Source: CBDUUP01 sp965370435 (GTDB lineage Bacteria; Chloroflexota; Anaerolineae; Anaerolineales; UBA11579). Taken from it: 13,586 nt of DNA. The position numbers and the translations under genes were made by a program. Every line of letters begins with the position of its first letter. Position 1 is the first letter of the stretch. The notes below the pieces were generated by a model. That model was not told where the DNA came from and ran no database searches. It saw only the letters and a list, made by a program, of their open reading frames with translations. This document shows, one piece after another, positions 6,314 through 12,960 of the stretch. The DNA lies in NCBI GenBank assembly GCA_965370435.1, contig CBDUUP010000087.1, positions 1 to 13,586 on the forward strand. The letters are read 5' to 3'.

Positions 6314-6760
6314 ATGGACACCGGACACCCCACCGCGCTGGAAGTGGTCTCCGACTATACGGCGGCCATCATCGGGCGGGATAACGAGAAGATGAAATCC
6401 CTCCACGCTCCCGGATTCGTGCTGGATTGGGTCTTTGACGATGCCTTTGAGAACCCTCCCACCTCGGCAGAAGAAACCCATGCGTTCTGGCCTTCCTGGT
6501 TCGCCGGTTTCTCAGAGATGGACTATCAAGCGATCCGCACCATCGCCGCCGAGGAGGTGGTCGTGGTGCAGTGGACGTTCACCGGCGCCCACGACGGCAC
6601 GTTGGGGCCTCCGGTCTTCAATGAACCCCTTGCGCCGACCGGCAAGACCATCCAGTTCCGGGGGGTGACGGTCTACGACGTGAAGGAGGGACTCATCCAG
6701 CGGGAGGCTACCTATTTGGATCTGGCTACGCTGATGGTGGAACTGGGGACCACCTTATGA
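6314..6760 (+). CDS. SnoaL-like / NTF2-fold small protein
   Basis: A 148-residue protein with the look of the SnoaL-like polyketide cyclase/ester cyclase branch of the NTF2 fold: an N-terminal helix (ALEVVSDYTAAIIGRDNEKM), a W/F-rich middle (FWPSWFAGFSEMDY), then beta strands with the typical VVVQWTFTGAHDG and GKTIQFRGVTVYDVKEGLIQREATYLD segments. These family members are often annotated as cyclases, but many are simple binding or isomerase folds, so the reaction is unknown. GAGGAG (6299-6304) lies about 9 bases before the ATG. The stop codon overlaps the start of the next gene by four bases (ATGA), so the two proteins are made together. A role linked to the exporter's substrate, such as modifying or binding a small hydrophobic molecule, is only an inference. 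Confidence 0.82.
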   Translation: MDTGHPTALEVVSDYTAAIIGRDNEKMKSLHAPGFVLDWVFDDAFENPPTSAEETHAFWPSWFAGFSEMDYQAIRTIAAEEVVVVQWTFTGAHDGTLGPPVFNEPLAPTGKTIQFRGVTVYDVKEGLIQREATYLDLATLMVELGTTL

Positions 6761-8187
6761 GCGGCAAGAAGGCCCTGGAACACATGGGGAAGGTAATCCG
6801 GGATGCTCAGGTGGTCAAACCGGGGATGCCTCGGCGGCGTGCCCGGCGCGTTATCCTGCTGCTGGCCGCCTGCATGGCCTTGCAAATGACAGGGTTTGGC
6901 ATCATCTTCCCGCTCTTTGCGAGAAGGCTGGGCGAATTTGGCGACGGCGTGGAAGCCCTGGCGGTGATGACGATGGCCTATTCGCTGGCCAGTATTGTGG
7001 CGTCCCCTTTCATGGGGTCGCTCGCCGACCGCTTTGGCAGGCGGCCTATGCTGCTCGGTTCGCTGGCGGTATACGCGGTCGCATTCATAGGCTACCTCCT
7101 GGCGGCATCCACGGGGATGTTCATCGGCATACGGGCGGTGGCGGGTGCGCTGACGGCGGGTCTCGCCCCGGCAACCATGGGCATCATCGCCGACATCTCT
7201 CCGGAGGATGAACTGGCCCGGTGGATCGGCATCGTGGGGGGCGGCACATCGGCGGGTCTGATCGCGGGGCCGATCCTGGGAGGGGTGCTCTACGACCAAT
7301 GGGGGTACGTGGTGCCTTTCGCGGCCGCGGCGGGGATGACTGCGCTGGCCTTGCTGGCCGCGTTCTTCACTATACCGGAGACCTATACTCAAGAAGCACG
7401 GCGGCGAGAGACCCTCCGGCAGCGGAGGGCGGCTGAAAAGAATGAGGGGAAGGCATCGGAAGCGGCTCCGGCGGCGTCTTTTTGGGCTTCGCTTCCCCGC
7501 CCGCTTACGGCTTTCAGCATATTATTATTCATCAACTTGAGTATGATTTTCGCCTGGTTCTTCATAGATCCCCAACTGCCGTTCTACGTGTTCGATGACC
7601 TGGGGTGGACGACGGCTCAATTTGGAATCTCGGTCAGCGTATACGGGTGGGCGTCTCTGTTGGGACAGACGGCTCTGGGGCAGTTGAGCGACCGGTTTGG
7701 CCGCAAGCCGATCATCATCGTGGGACTGCTGCTGCATGGGGCGCAGTACGTGGGTTTGATGTTGACCGACGGGTACGTGCTGCTCTTGATAGCTTTCATT
7801 CTGGCTGGACTGGGAGAAGCCCTGGTGCTGCCGGCCTTGAACGCCTCTTTCCTGGACATGACGCCAGAACAGCACCGAGCCAGGGTGATGGGAATCAAGA
7901 CGGCGGCAGCTTCGCTGGGCAGCTTGTCGGCTCCGGCGTTGGTGATGGTCGTTATCCGCTACGTCTCTCCGCAAAGCGTGTTCACCACCTCCGCCGCGCT
8001 GATCGCCTTCACCGCGCTGCTGGTGTTGGTCGCTTTGCGATTGCCCAGCCGGGTGGCCGTTAAGGCAGCCGATCTGACCTGGGAGGCTTCGCAGGAAAGG
8101 ACAATGGCGGCGCAGGCGTCGCTGCGAGGGGTGGTGTTGAGCGCGGGGACGGCGAGGAAGTTGAAGGAGGGGGGAGGAGGGAGATAG
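6757..8187 (+). CDS. MFS transporter, DHA1-type (multidrug/TetA-like) exporter
   Basis: A 476-residue inner-membrane proton antiporter of the drug:H+ antiporter-1 kind. Motif A is present in both halves: GSLADRFGRRP (87-97) and GQLSDRFGRKP (308-318), as expected from the internal duplication of MFS proteins. Motif C, GLIAGPILGG (about 167-176), which marks antiporters, lies in the fifth helix region. About twelve hydrophobic helices can be counted, with a charged cytoplasmic loop (ETYTQEARRRETLRQRRAAEKNEGK) between the halves. The N-terminal 30 residues are basic and cytoplasmic. The C-terminus ends in a soluble tail that runs into a low-complexity KEGGGGR end. The ATG overlaps the stop of the SnoaL-like gene, so translation is coupled. 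Substrate unknown; tetracycline- or multidrug-like efflux is the family's usual role. Confidence 0.9.
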   Translation: MSGKKALEHMGKVIRDAQVVKPGMPRRRARRVILLLAACMALQMTGFGIIFPLFARRLGEFGDGVEALAVMTMAYSLASIVASPFMGSLADRFGRRPMLLGSLAVYAVAFIGYLLAASTGMFIGIRAVAGALTAGLAPATMGIIADISPEDELARWIGIVGGGTSAGLIAGPILGGVLYDQWGYVVPFAAAAGMTALALLAAFFTIPETYTQEARRRETLRQRRAAEKNEGKASEAAPAASFWASLPRPLTAFSILLFINLSMIFAWFFIDPQLPFYVFDDLGWTTAQFGISVSVYGWASLLGQTALGQLSDRFGRKPIIIVGLLLHGAQYVGLMLTDGYVLLLIAFILAGLGEALVLPALNASFLDMTPEQHRARVMGIKTAAASLGSLSAPALVMVVIRYVSPQSVFTTSAALIAFTALLVLVALRLPSRVAVKAADLTWEASQERTMAAQASLRGVVLSAGTARKLKEGGGGR

Positions 8188-8279
8188 ACAGGTATACAAG
8201 GGGGAGATGGTTTTTAACATCAGGACACGAAGAAAAACAAAAAACTTTCTAGCCACCGGACAGTTTAAGAAAAAAGGGG

Positions 8280-8353
8280 TGATCGGCATCGATTCTGCCA
8301 TAAAATAAGTTTTCGAAAACTATTTTAGAAACGGAGTAATCAGATGCCGACCA
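8280..8353. repeat. 74-bp imperfect inverted repeat
   Basis: The outer arms TGATCGGCATC (8280-8290) and GATGCCGACCA (8343-8353) match at ten of eleven positions. The centre is a perfect 14-bp palindrome, AGTTTTCGAAAACT (8308-8321), extended by AAAAT (8302-8306) and ATTTT (8322-8326) around a one-base bulge. The intervening parts pair only partly. It could be a miniature element with terminal inverted repeats, a two-level operator, or the fold of an RNA leader. No target-site duplication is evident. Confidence 0.5.
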
Positions 8354-8439
8354 ACCACTTATATAATACCTGGATTCGACAAATTTTGGAATTGCATCCG
8401 GTTTGGACCGCGCTATGCCTTCTAGACCAGTTTTTGGGG

Positions 8440-8445
8440 TATGAT
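8440..8445 (+). promoter_or_regulatory. Possible -10 element for the SDR gene
   Basis: TATGAT in the context GGGGTATGATTGGG gives an expected start near 8452 and a 33-nt leader with GGAGG before the ATG. No -35 is recognisable. TATAAT at 8362-8367 is an alternative that would give a leader of about 110 nt. Confidence 0.35.
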
Positions 8446-8484
8446 TGGGATATAGACTATTAATCATGAGGAGTAGGAGGCAGC

Positions 8485-9285
8485 ATGAAAACCATCGTTA
8501 TCACCGGAAGCACCAAGGGGATCGGGTACGGATTGGCGGACTCGTTTCTGAAGTTGGGGTGTGAGGTTGTCGTCAGTGGGCGAGGGATGGAGGCGGTGGA
8601 GGCGGCCGTCGCTCAACTCTCCGCCGAGCATGACTCCGGCCGGATATTGGGCCAGCCCTGCGACGTGACCAACTTCGAGCAGGTTCAGGCTCTCTGGGAT
8701 GCGGCGGCGGCAAAGTTCGGGAAGGTGGATGTCTGGATCAATAATGCCGGGCAGTCCCACCCTATCAAGGATTTCTGGACCCTGGATATTGCCTTGATGG
8801 ATGAGATCGTCAAGACCAACCTGATCGGCAGCATGTACGGCTCTAAAGTGGCTCTCAACGGGATGCTGGCGCAGGGATTTGGGGCGCTCTATAACATGGA
8901 AGGGGCGGGCAGCACCGGGCGCATCCATCCTGGCATGATCCTGTATGGCAGCACCAAGCGGGGCGGAAATCTCCTGATCGCGGGGCTGGCGAAGGAATTG
9001 GAGGGCAAGCCCGTCATCGTGGGCGGACTCAGCCCGGGGATGGTGGTCACCGGCTTGGCTGACCGCCACCGCGCGGCCAACCCGGAGGGATGGGAGCAGA
9101 CCAAGCGAATCTTCAACATCATCGGCGACCGGGTGGAGAATGTGACGCCCTGGCTGGCGGAACGTATCCTGGAGAACCAGAAGAACGGGGCTACGATAAG
9201 CTATATCAGCGGGATGAAGATCATGTGGCGCTTCCTCACCGCCCGGTTCAGCAAGCGGGATTTGTTCACGGAAGAGGAGGGGTAA
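8485..9285 (+). CDS. SDR-family NAD(P)-dependent oxidoreductase, chlorophyll-b-reductase-like clade
   Basis: A 266-residue short-chain dehydrogenase/reductase. The cofactor-binding TGSTKGIG spans 7-14, NNAG 85-88, and the catalytic YxxxK is Y154-GST-K158. The segment before the tyrosine, NMEGAGSTGR (137-146), is unusual. Classical SDRs have a serine about 13 residues before the tyrosine; here that place is occupied by GA, and the nearest serine is S143, 11 residues before. NM(D/E)GAGS followed by YGSTK is the pattern I recall from plant chlorophyll b reductases (NYC1/NOL) and their bacterial relatives, so the clade call rests on memory of that motif. GGAGG (8476-8480) lies four bases before the ATG. 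The C-terminus ends with an MWRFLTARFSKRDLF segment that may touch the membrane. The substrate is unknown, and no other pigment gene is in the window. Confidence 0.85.
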   Translation: MKTIVITGSTKGIGYGLADSFLKLGCEVVVSGRGMEAVEAAVAQLSAEHDSGRILGQPCDVTNFEQVQALWDAAAAKFGKVDVWINNAGQSHPIKDFWTLDIALMDEIVKTNLIGSMYGSKVALNGMLAQGFGALYNMEGAGSTGRIHPGMILYGSTKRGGNLLIAGLAKELEGKPVIVGGLSPGMVVTGLADRHRAANPEGWEQTKRIFNIIGDRVENVTPWLAERILENQKNGATISYISGMKIMWRFLTARFSKRDLFTEEEG

Positions 9286-9312
9286 AGGGGATTAAGGGGG
9301 GAATTGACAGAT

Positions 9313-9321
9313 TGGTACAAT
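9313..9321 (+). promoter_or_regulatory. Possible extended -10 promoter for the DUF6483-like gene
   Basis: TGGTACAAT fits TGnTATAAT with one mismatch. A perfect TTGACA (9304-9309) lies only 6 bp upstream and is too close to act as its -35. Transcription would start near 9328, placing the strong hairpin 9325-9380 at the very 5' end of the message. Confidence 0.4.
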
Positions 9322-9324
9322 TTT

Positions 9325-9380
9325 CTAATGCGTTTCTAACTCGTCCATGTTAGCATTGCTGCATGGACGAGTTGCATTAG
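9325..9380 (+). promoter_or_regulatory. Strong leader hairpin touching the ribosome site
   Basis: AACTCGTCCATG (9338-9349) pairs perfectly with CATGGACGAGTT (9362-9373) around a 12-nt loop, and CTAATGC (9325-9331) extends the stem with GCATTAG (9374-9380) across a 6-nt bulge (9332-9337). The 3' arm ends in the first two bases of the AGGAAAG ribosome site (9379-9385), 12 nt before the start codon. The loop carries a further GCATT (9353-9357) that could compete for AATGC. It may be an RNA control element or a dyad operator. Confidence 0.6.
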
Positions 9381-9392
9381 GAAAGTATTGCG

Positions 9393-10076
9393 ATGTATGA
9401 AGAAGATTTCATCAAGCGGATGATCCGCCAGGTCATGCAGGTGGTCGCCAATGTTGTGGTTGAGATTTTTGACCTGATCAAGGCCGAGAAGTTCGACAAG
9501 GCCTTGGCCTTGATCGCCCAAACCCGACAAGAGTTCCTGGGGCTGGATGAGATATTGATTCACCAACTTTCCGCCCAGCAATTGGCTGCCATGTTCAGCG
9601 TGGGCGATTTTGTGGATTCGGGCAAGCTGCTGGTGATGGCGCAGATGTTCAAGTTCGAAGGGGACGTGCACGCTTCCCAGAGCGAGGAGGAGGCGGAAGT
9701 CCAGGCCTACCTCATGGCCCTGGATCTCATGCTCATTATTGTTCAACTGACTGGCAGGCTGGATCTGGCGGAGGAATACACCAGCATCGAGGCGTTGGAA
9801 GACTTGTTGGAGGATCATCCTTTGCCGGAGGCGACGCTGGCGGGGTTGTTCTCGTATTACGAGGCGACGGGGCAGTACGACAATGCCGAAATGGCCCTCC
9901 TAGATTGGATAGACGCCAGCCCGCGCCCCGTTGACGCCCTCGCCGAGGGGATCAGATTTTACGAGCGATTGGAGGGGGTATCCGAGCATGACCTGGAGGC
10001 TGGAGGGTTGGGGCGCGAGGCGGTTGCCAAAGGCTTGGCTGAAGCGCTTGAAATGCAGAGGGATTTGGACAATTAG
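9393..10076 (+). CDS. DUF6483-like helical protein of unknown function
   Basis: A 227-residue, almost wholly helical, acidic cytoplasmic protein. The opening MYEEDFIKRMIRQVMQ is what I recall for the DUF6483 family, found in Firmicutes and Chloroflexota; the name is from memory. The body contains TPR-like helix pairs: AEKFDKALALIAQTRQEFLG (about 30-49), TGRLDLAEEYTSIEALEDLL, and ATGQYDNAEMALLDWID with the small/aromatic pattern of a TPR unit. That suggests a protein-binding role. No signal peptide, membrane helix or catalytic motif is visible. The start is the ATG at 9393, behind AGGAAAG. The gene stands alone, with the long leader hairpin upstream and a T-run (10080-10085) but no clear stem after its stop. 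Function unknown. Confidence 0.8.
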   Translation: MYEEDFIKRMIRQVMQVVANVVVEIFDLIKAEKFDKALALIAQTRQEFLGLDEILIHQLSAQQLAAMFSVGDFVDSGKLLVMAQMFKFEGDVHASQSEEEAEVQAYLMALDLMLIIVQLTGRLDLAEEYTSIEALEDLLEDHPLPEATLAGLFSYYEATGQYDNAEMALLDWIDASPRPVDALAEGIRFYERLEGVSEHDLEAGGLGREAVAKGLAEALEMQRDLDN

Positions 10077-10134
10077 ACCTTTTTTATCTACATACTTAAA
10101 TGCAACTCTGGAGGGACGAATCAGGCGGGCGCGG

Positions 10135-10140
10135 TATAAT
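10135..10140 (+). promoter_or_regulatory. -10-like TATAAT before the XdhC-like gene
   Basis: A perfect TATAAT sits in GCGGTATAATGGGAGG, directly against the ribosome site GGGAGG (10141-10146). If used as a -10, transcription would start near 10147 and leave out the ribosome site, giving a nearly leaderless message. No -35 is evident, so it may be fortuitous. Confidence 0.35.
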
Positions 10141-10154
10141 GGGAGGCAACTGAA

Positions 10155-10949
10155 ATGACGATTTATGACTCTCTCGCTGGCCTGAGCGCCAACGGCGCAT
10201 CCGCCGCGCTGTGCGTCATCGTGCGCACCCAGGGGTCAACCCCCCGGCGGGTGGGCAGTAAAATGTTGGTCTTTTCCGACGGCCGCACGGAAGGCACCAT
10301 CGGCGGCGGCGAGATGGAGAGCAAGGTCATCGCTGAGGCCCTGGAAGCTCTGGCCGAGGGGAAGCCCCGCCTGCTGGAATACAGCATGGTGGATCCCGGC
10401 CGCGGCGACCCCGGCGTGTGCGGCGGCACATTGGAGATATACGTGGAACCGGTGAATCCTGAACCAACCCTGGTGGTTGTGGGCGCGGGGCACGTGGGGA
10501 AGGCGGTCGCCCATCTGGCGAAATGGCTGGGCTTCCGGGTGGCGGTCTGTGATGACCGGCCCGAATTCTGCACCCCGGAGAACGTCCCCGATGCGGACGC
10601 TTATTATCCTGTCCCCTTGGAGGAACTGCCCCAGCAGATGAAAATAACGTCTTCCACCTATCTAGTGTTGACCACTCGCGGGGTGCCGCTGGACGTGGCC
10701 GGATTGCCCGCCATCATGGAACACCCGGCCGGATACGTGGGCGTGATAGGCTCCCGGCGGCGCTGGGAGACGACTCGCAAGCAACTCCTGGAAGCGGGCC
10801 TCCCGGAGGAGAAGTTGTCTCGCATCGCCTCTCCGATGGGCCTGGAGCTGAACGCCGAGACCCCGGAGGAGATCGCCCTGAGCATCATGGCGGAGATCGT
10901 GATGCTGCGGGGGGGCGGGGACGGCGAAAGGATGGGTAGTGAGGGTTGA
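10155..10949 (+). CDS. XdhC/CoxI-family molybdenum-hydroxylase maturation factor
   Basis: A 264-residue cytoplasmic protein of the XdhC/CoxI family, whose members bind molybdenum cofactor, help its sulfuration and insert it into xanthine-dehydrogenase-type enzymes. The N-terminal domain has VRTQGSTPRRVGSKMLV (23-39), GTIGGGEME (47-55) and VCGG with C89, a conserved cysteine of the family. The C-terminal Rossmann domain has VVVGAGHVGKAVAHLA (107-122), CDDRPEF, and GVIGSRRRWETTRKQL (196-211). Length and domain order are normal. GGGAGG lies eight bases before the ATG. The stop codon lies inside a 7-8-bp repeat array, and the FAD/[2Fe-2S] fusion starts 63 bp later on the same strand. This is the expected neighbour for a maturation factor, although the molybdenum-binding subunit itself is absent here. 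Confidence 0.92.
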   Translation: MTIYDSLAGLSANGASAALCVIVRTQGSTPRRVGSKMLVFSDGRTEGTIGGGEMESKVIAEALEALAEGKPRLLEYSMVDPGRGDPGVCGGTLEIYVEPVNPEPTLVVVGAGHVGKAVAHLAKWLGFRVAVCDDRPEFCTPENVPDADAYYPVPLEELPQQMKITSSTYLVLTTRGVPLDVAGLPAIMEHPAGYVGVIGSRRRWETTRKQLLEAGLPEEKLSRIASPMGLELNAETPEEIALSIMAEIVMLRGGGDGERMGSEG

Positions 10950-10996
10950 AGGTTAGAAGGTTGAAAGTTGAACGTTGGAACGTTGGAACGTTTTAA
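10944..10996. repeat. Degenerate 7-8-bp tandem array (GGTTGAA / CGTTGGAA)
   Basis: Seven consecutive units: GGTTGAA, GGTTAGAA, GGTTGAA, AGTTGAA, CGTTGGAA, CGTTGGAA and CGTTTTAA. The array contains the TGA stop of the XdhC-like gene (10947-10949) and fills most of the gap to the next start (11013). Confidence 0.75.
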
Positions 10997-11012
10997 CGTA
11001 ATTTGGAGAGAT

Positions 11013-12431
11013 ATGTGGAACGATTATTTTAGGGTGACGAGCATTGAGGATGCTTTGGAAATATTGGGGGAGGAGGGGGAGAGGGCGCGTATTGTGGCGG
11101 GGGGGACGGATTTGATGTTGGAGATGGAGCGGGGGCTTCGTCAGGGGATTGAGACTTTGATTGACGTGACCCGCGTGCCGGGTTTGGAGCGCATTACGCT
11201 GGACGAGGAGGGCTGGATACATTTGGGGCCGATGGCGACTCACAATCATTGTGTGGCTTCTGAGTTGGTCGTCAAGCGGGGTTTCCCGCTGGCGCAGGCG
11301 GCCTGGCAGGTGGGCGCGCCGCAGATACGCAACCGAGGCACGGTGGCCGGAAACCTGATCACCGCCTCGCCCGCCAACGACACCATCACCCCGCTGATGG
11401 CGTTGGGCGCAGTTGTCACGCTGCGTTCAGCGAGGGGTGAGCGGGTGATCCCCCTGGATAAATTCTACATCGGCGTGCGCCGGACAGTGATGCAGCCCGA
11501 TGAAATGCTGGTAGACATCGCTTTCCCGGCGATGGAGGCCAACCAGCGAGGCATGTTCCTCAAGCTGGGCCTGCGCCAGGCGCAAGCTATTGCGGTCGTG
11601 AACCTGGCTGTGATGTTGACGATGGAGGGGGATAGTATCGAGAAAGCCTTCATTACGTTGGGCGCGGTCGCTCCGACCATAATCCATGCACCAGAGGCGG
11701 AGGCTTTCCTGGCGGGGCGGAAGCTGGATGAGGAGATCATCGCCCAGGCGGCGAAGTTGGCGCAGCGAACCGCCTCCCCGATTGACGACCTGCGCGGCTC
11801 GGCGGCCTACCGGAATGAGATGGTGGGCGTCTGCACGGTCCGGGCTTTGCGGGCATTAGCTCAAGGCACGGAACGGGAGGGCTTCCCCGCCGATCCAGTT
11901 TTGCTGTGGGGCGAGGCCTACACCGGCGAAGCGCCGAATTTGGAGGCTCGCCTGGAGCATACCGGCGACGCGCCGATCCAGACCCGCATCAACGGGGTAG
12001 ATTTCACTTTCACCACCGGGCAGGACAAAAGCCTGCTGCGCCTGCTGCGAGAGGAGGCCGGGCTGGTGGGCAGCAAGGAGGGCTGCGCGGAGGGGGAATG
12101 CGGGGCCTGCACCGTGTTCCTGGATGGGATGGCGGTGATGGCCTGTTTGGTGCCCGCGCCCCGCGCCCACGGCGCCGAGATCATCACCATTGAAGGGCTG
12201 GCCTCGGAGGATGAACTGCATCCCCTCCAGCAGGCCTTCATTGACACGGGGGCGGTGCAGTGCGGCTACTGCACGCCGGGATTGATCATGTCCGGCGCCA
12301 AGCTGCTGGAAGAGCGCCCCCATCCGACGCATACCGAGGCCCAACAAGCCATAACCGGCAACCTGTGCCGCTGCACAGGCTACTATAAGATCGTGCAGGC
12401 TATCGAGCTTGCCGGTCAGGAGAAGAGGTGA
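11013..12431 (+). CDS. Fused FAD-binding and [2Fe-2S] subunit of a xanthine dehydrogenase/CO-dehydrogenase-type molybdenum hydroxylase
   Basis: A 472-residue electron-transfer subunit. Residues 1 to about 300 form the FAD-binding CoxM-type part: VAGGTDLML (28-36), QIRNRGTVAGNL (104-115), SPANDTITPL and the CO_deh_flav_C-like end. From about 318 comes the two-cluster [2Fe-2S] CoxS-type part: C358, C363, C366 and C378 (plant-type cluster), then C417, C420, C452 and C454 (second cluster), all present. In xanthine dehydrogenases with one chain the order is [2Fe-2S] then FAD; here it is reversed. The ATG at 11013 is chosen over a TTG at 10968 because GGAGAG lies just upstream, the earlier codons fall in a repeat array, and MWNDYFRV is a normal start for the family. 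No molybdopterin subunit follows. Substrate cannot be inferred. Confidence 0.93.
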   Translation: MWNDYFRVTSIEDALEILGEEGERARIVAGGTDLMLEMERGLRQGIETLIDVTRVPGLERITLDEEGWIHLGPMATHNHCVASELVVKRGFPLAQAAWQVGAPQIRNRGTVAGNLITASPANDTITPLMALGAVVTLRSARGERVIPLDKFYIGVRRTVMQPDEMLVDIAFPAMEANQRGMFLKLGLRQAQAIAVVNLAVMLTMEGDSIEKAFITLGAVAPTIIHAPEAEAFLAGRKLDEEIIAQAAKLAQRTASPIDDLRGSAAYRNEMVGVCTVRALRALAQGTEREGFPADPVLLWGEAYTGEAPNLEARLEHTGDAPIQTRINGVDFTFTTGQDKSLLRLLREEAGLVGSKEGCAEGECGACTVFLDGMAVMACLVPAPRAHGAEIITIEGLASEDELHPLQQAFIDTGAVQCGYCTPGLIMSGAKLLEERPHPTHTEAQQAITGNLCRCTGYYKIVQAIELAGQEKR

Positions 12432-12434
12432 ACT

Positions 12435-12848
12435 ATGGGTAAGTATTCCCAGTACGAGAGAAAAGGCCCAGAACGCCAATACGATATTCATCCCATCTGG
12501 CGGGGTATCGGATTTATGTTGATCATATTGATATTCATAATTTCCGTTGCCGCCGCAGCGTACTTTTCCGACGATTCTGTCGCGTCCCAGGAATGGGTGA
12601 GGCAGCTTCCCTATGCCCTCCGGCAATCCGTGACCGTGCCATTTGTTGATTACCGTATTACCCGGTTTGGCGTGAAGGTAATTTTCACCATTCTGTTCGC
12701 CATGGGGCTATATTCTTTTTTGGCGTTACTTTATGCGGTGATCTACCGGGTATTCGGCCCTCGGCGTTACCGCGATCCAGATGTGCCTCCCCAACGCCCC
12801 AAATACGTCAAGGCGCCCAGGAAGAAGAAGAAAAAGAGGCGTAGGTAA
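12435..12848 (+). CDS. Small two-helix membrane protein with polybasic tail
   Basis: A 137-residue protein with a cytoplasmic-type N-terminus (SQYERKGPERQYDIHPIWRG), a first membrane helix at about 26-45 (FMLIILIFIISVAAAAYFS), a loop of about 35 residues, and a second helix at about 80-103 (VIFTILFAMGLYSFLALLYAVIY). It ends in a Pro/Arg-rich tail closing with PRKKKKKRRR. With two helices, both ends should face the cytoplasm, and the tail could bind acidic lipids, RNA or ribosomes. It starts three bases after the stop of the FAD/[2Fe-2S] fusion, with AGGTGA as ribosome site overlapping that stop, so it is very likely translated with it. I recognise no family beyond similar hypothetical proteins of Chloroflexota (recalled). 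A link to the hydroxylase is suggested only by position. Confidence 0.8.
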   Translation: MGKYSQYERKGPERQYDIHPIWRGIGFMLIILIFIISVAAAAYFSDDSVASQEWVRQLPYALRQSVTVPFVDYRITRFGVKVIFTILFAMGLYSFLALLYAVIYRVFGPRRYRDPDVPPQRPKYVKAPRKKKKKRRR

Positions 12849-12876
12849 TTAGGTGATCAGGTAATTAGGAATGAGG
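12843..12876. repeat. Degenerate octamer tandem array (AGGTRATT type, copy 2)
   Basis: Units AGGTAATT, AGGTGATC and AGGTAATT are followed by AGGAATGAGG. The first unit contains the TAA stop of the small membrane protein (12846-12848). It shares unit and end sequence with the array at 3270-3333. Confidence 0.75.
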
Positions 12877-12925
12877 CGGATAGTCATATGCCATTCCAAG
12901 ACACTAATTCGCCTGCCAAATGCTT

Positions 12926-12960
12926 ACTGACTACTGACTACTGTCCACTGTCTACTGAAA
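12926..12960. repeat. Heptamer tandem array (ACTGACT / ACTGTCY)
   Basis: Five head-to-tail 7-bp units, ACTGACT, ACTGACT, ACTGTCC, ACTGTCT and ACTGAAA, end eight bases before the ATG of the last gene. They take the place where its ribosome site should be. Confidence 0.8.

Larger units (their letters stand above)
8188..8484. other. Intergenic region upstream of the SDR gene
   Basis: This 297-bp gap is AT-rich compared with the genes around it. It holds an A-rich string (8229-8249), a long imperfect dyad (8280-8353), a TATAAT (8362-8367), a short CGGTTTGGACCG palindrome (8399-8410), and a second -10-like TATGAT (8440-8445) before the SDR gene. A 72-codon minus-strand frame (8249-8467) spans the dyad and is probably not a gene. 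Confidence 0.7.

Noticed and set aside
7525..8301. 258-codon minus-strand frame
   Set aside because: Mostly antisense to the MFS transporter; Gln/Arg/His-rich shadow translation.
8249..8467. 72-codon minus-strand frame in the gap before the SDR gene
   Set aside because: It spans the 74-bp dyad, has no ribosome site that I can see and no recognisable domain.
9274..9298. G-quadruplex in the G-runs around the SDR stop codon
   Set aside because: Only three separated G-runs of four or more are present, so the usual four-tract pattern needs a zero-length loop.
10076..10090. Terminator after the DUF6483-like gene
   Set aside because: There is a run of six T, but no stable stem precedes it.
10947..11013. 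Extension of the FAD/[2Fe-2S] protein upstream to the TTG at 10968
   Set aside because: The extra codons are repeat-array sequence, and a ribosome site supports the ATG at 11013.
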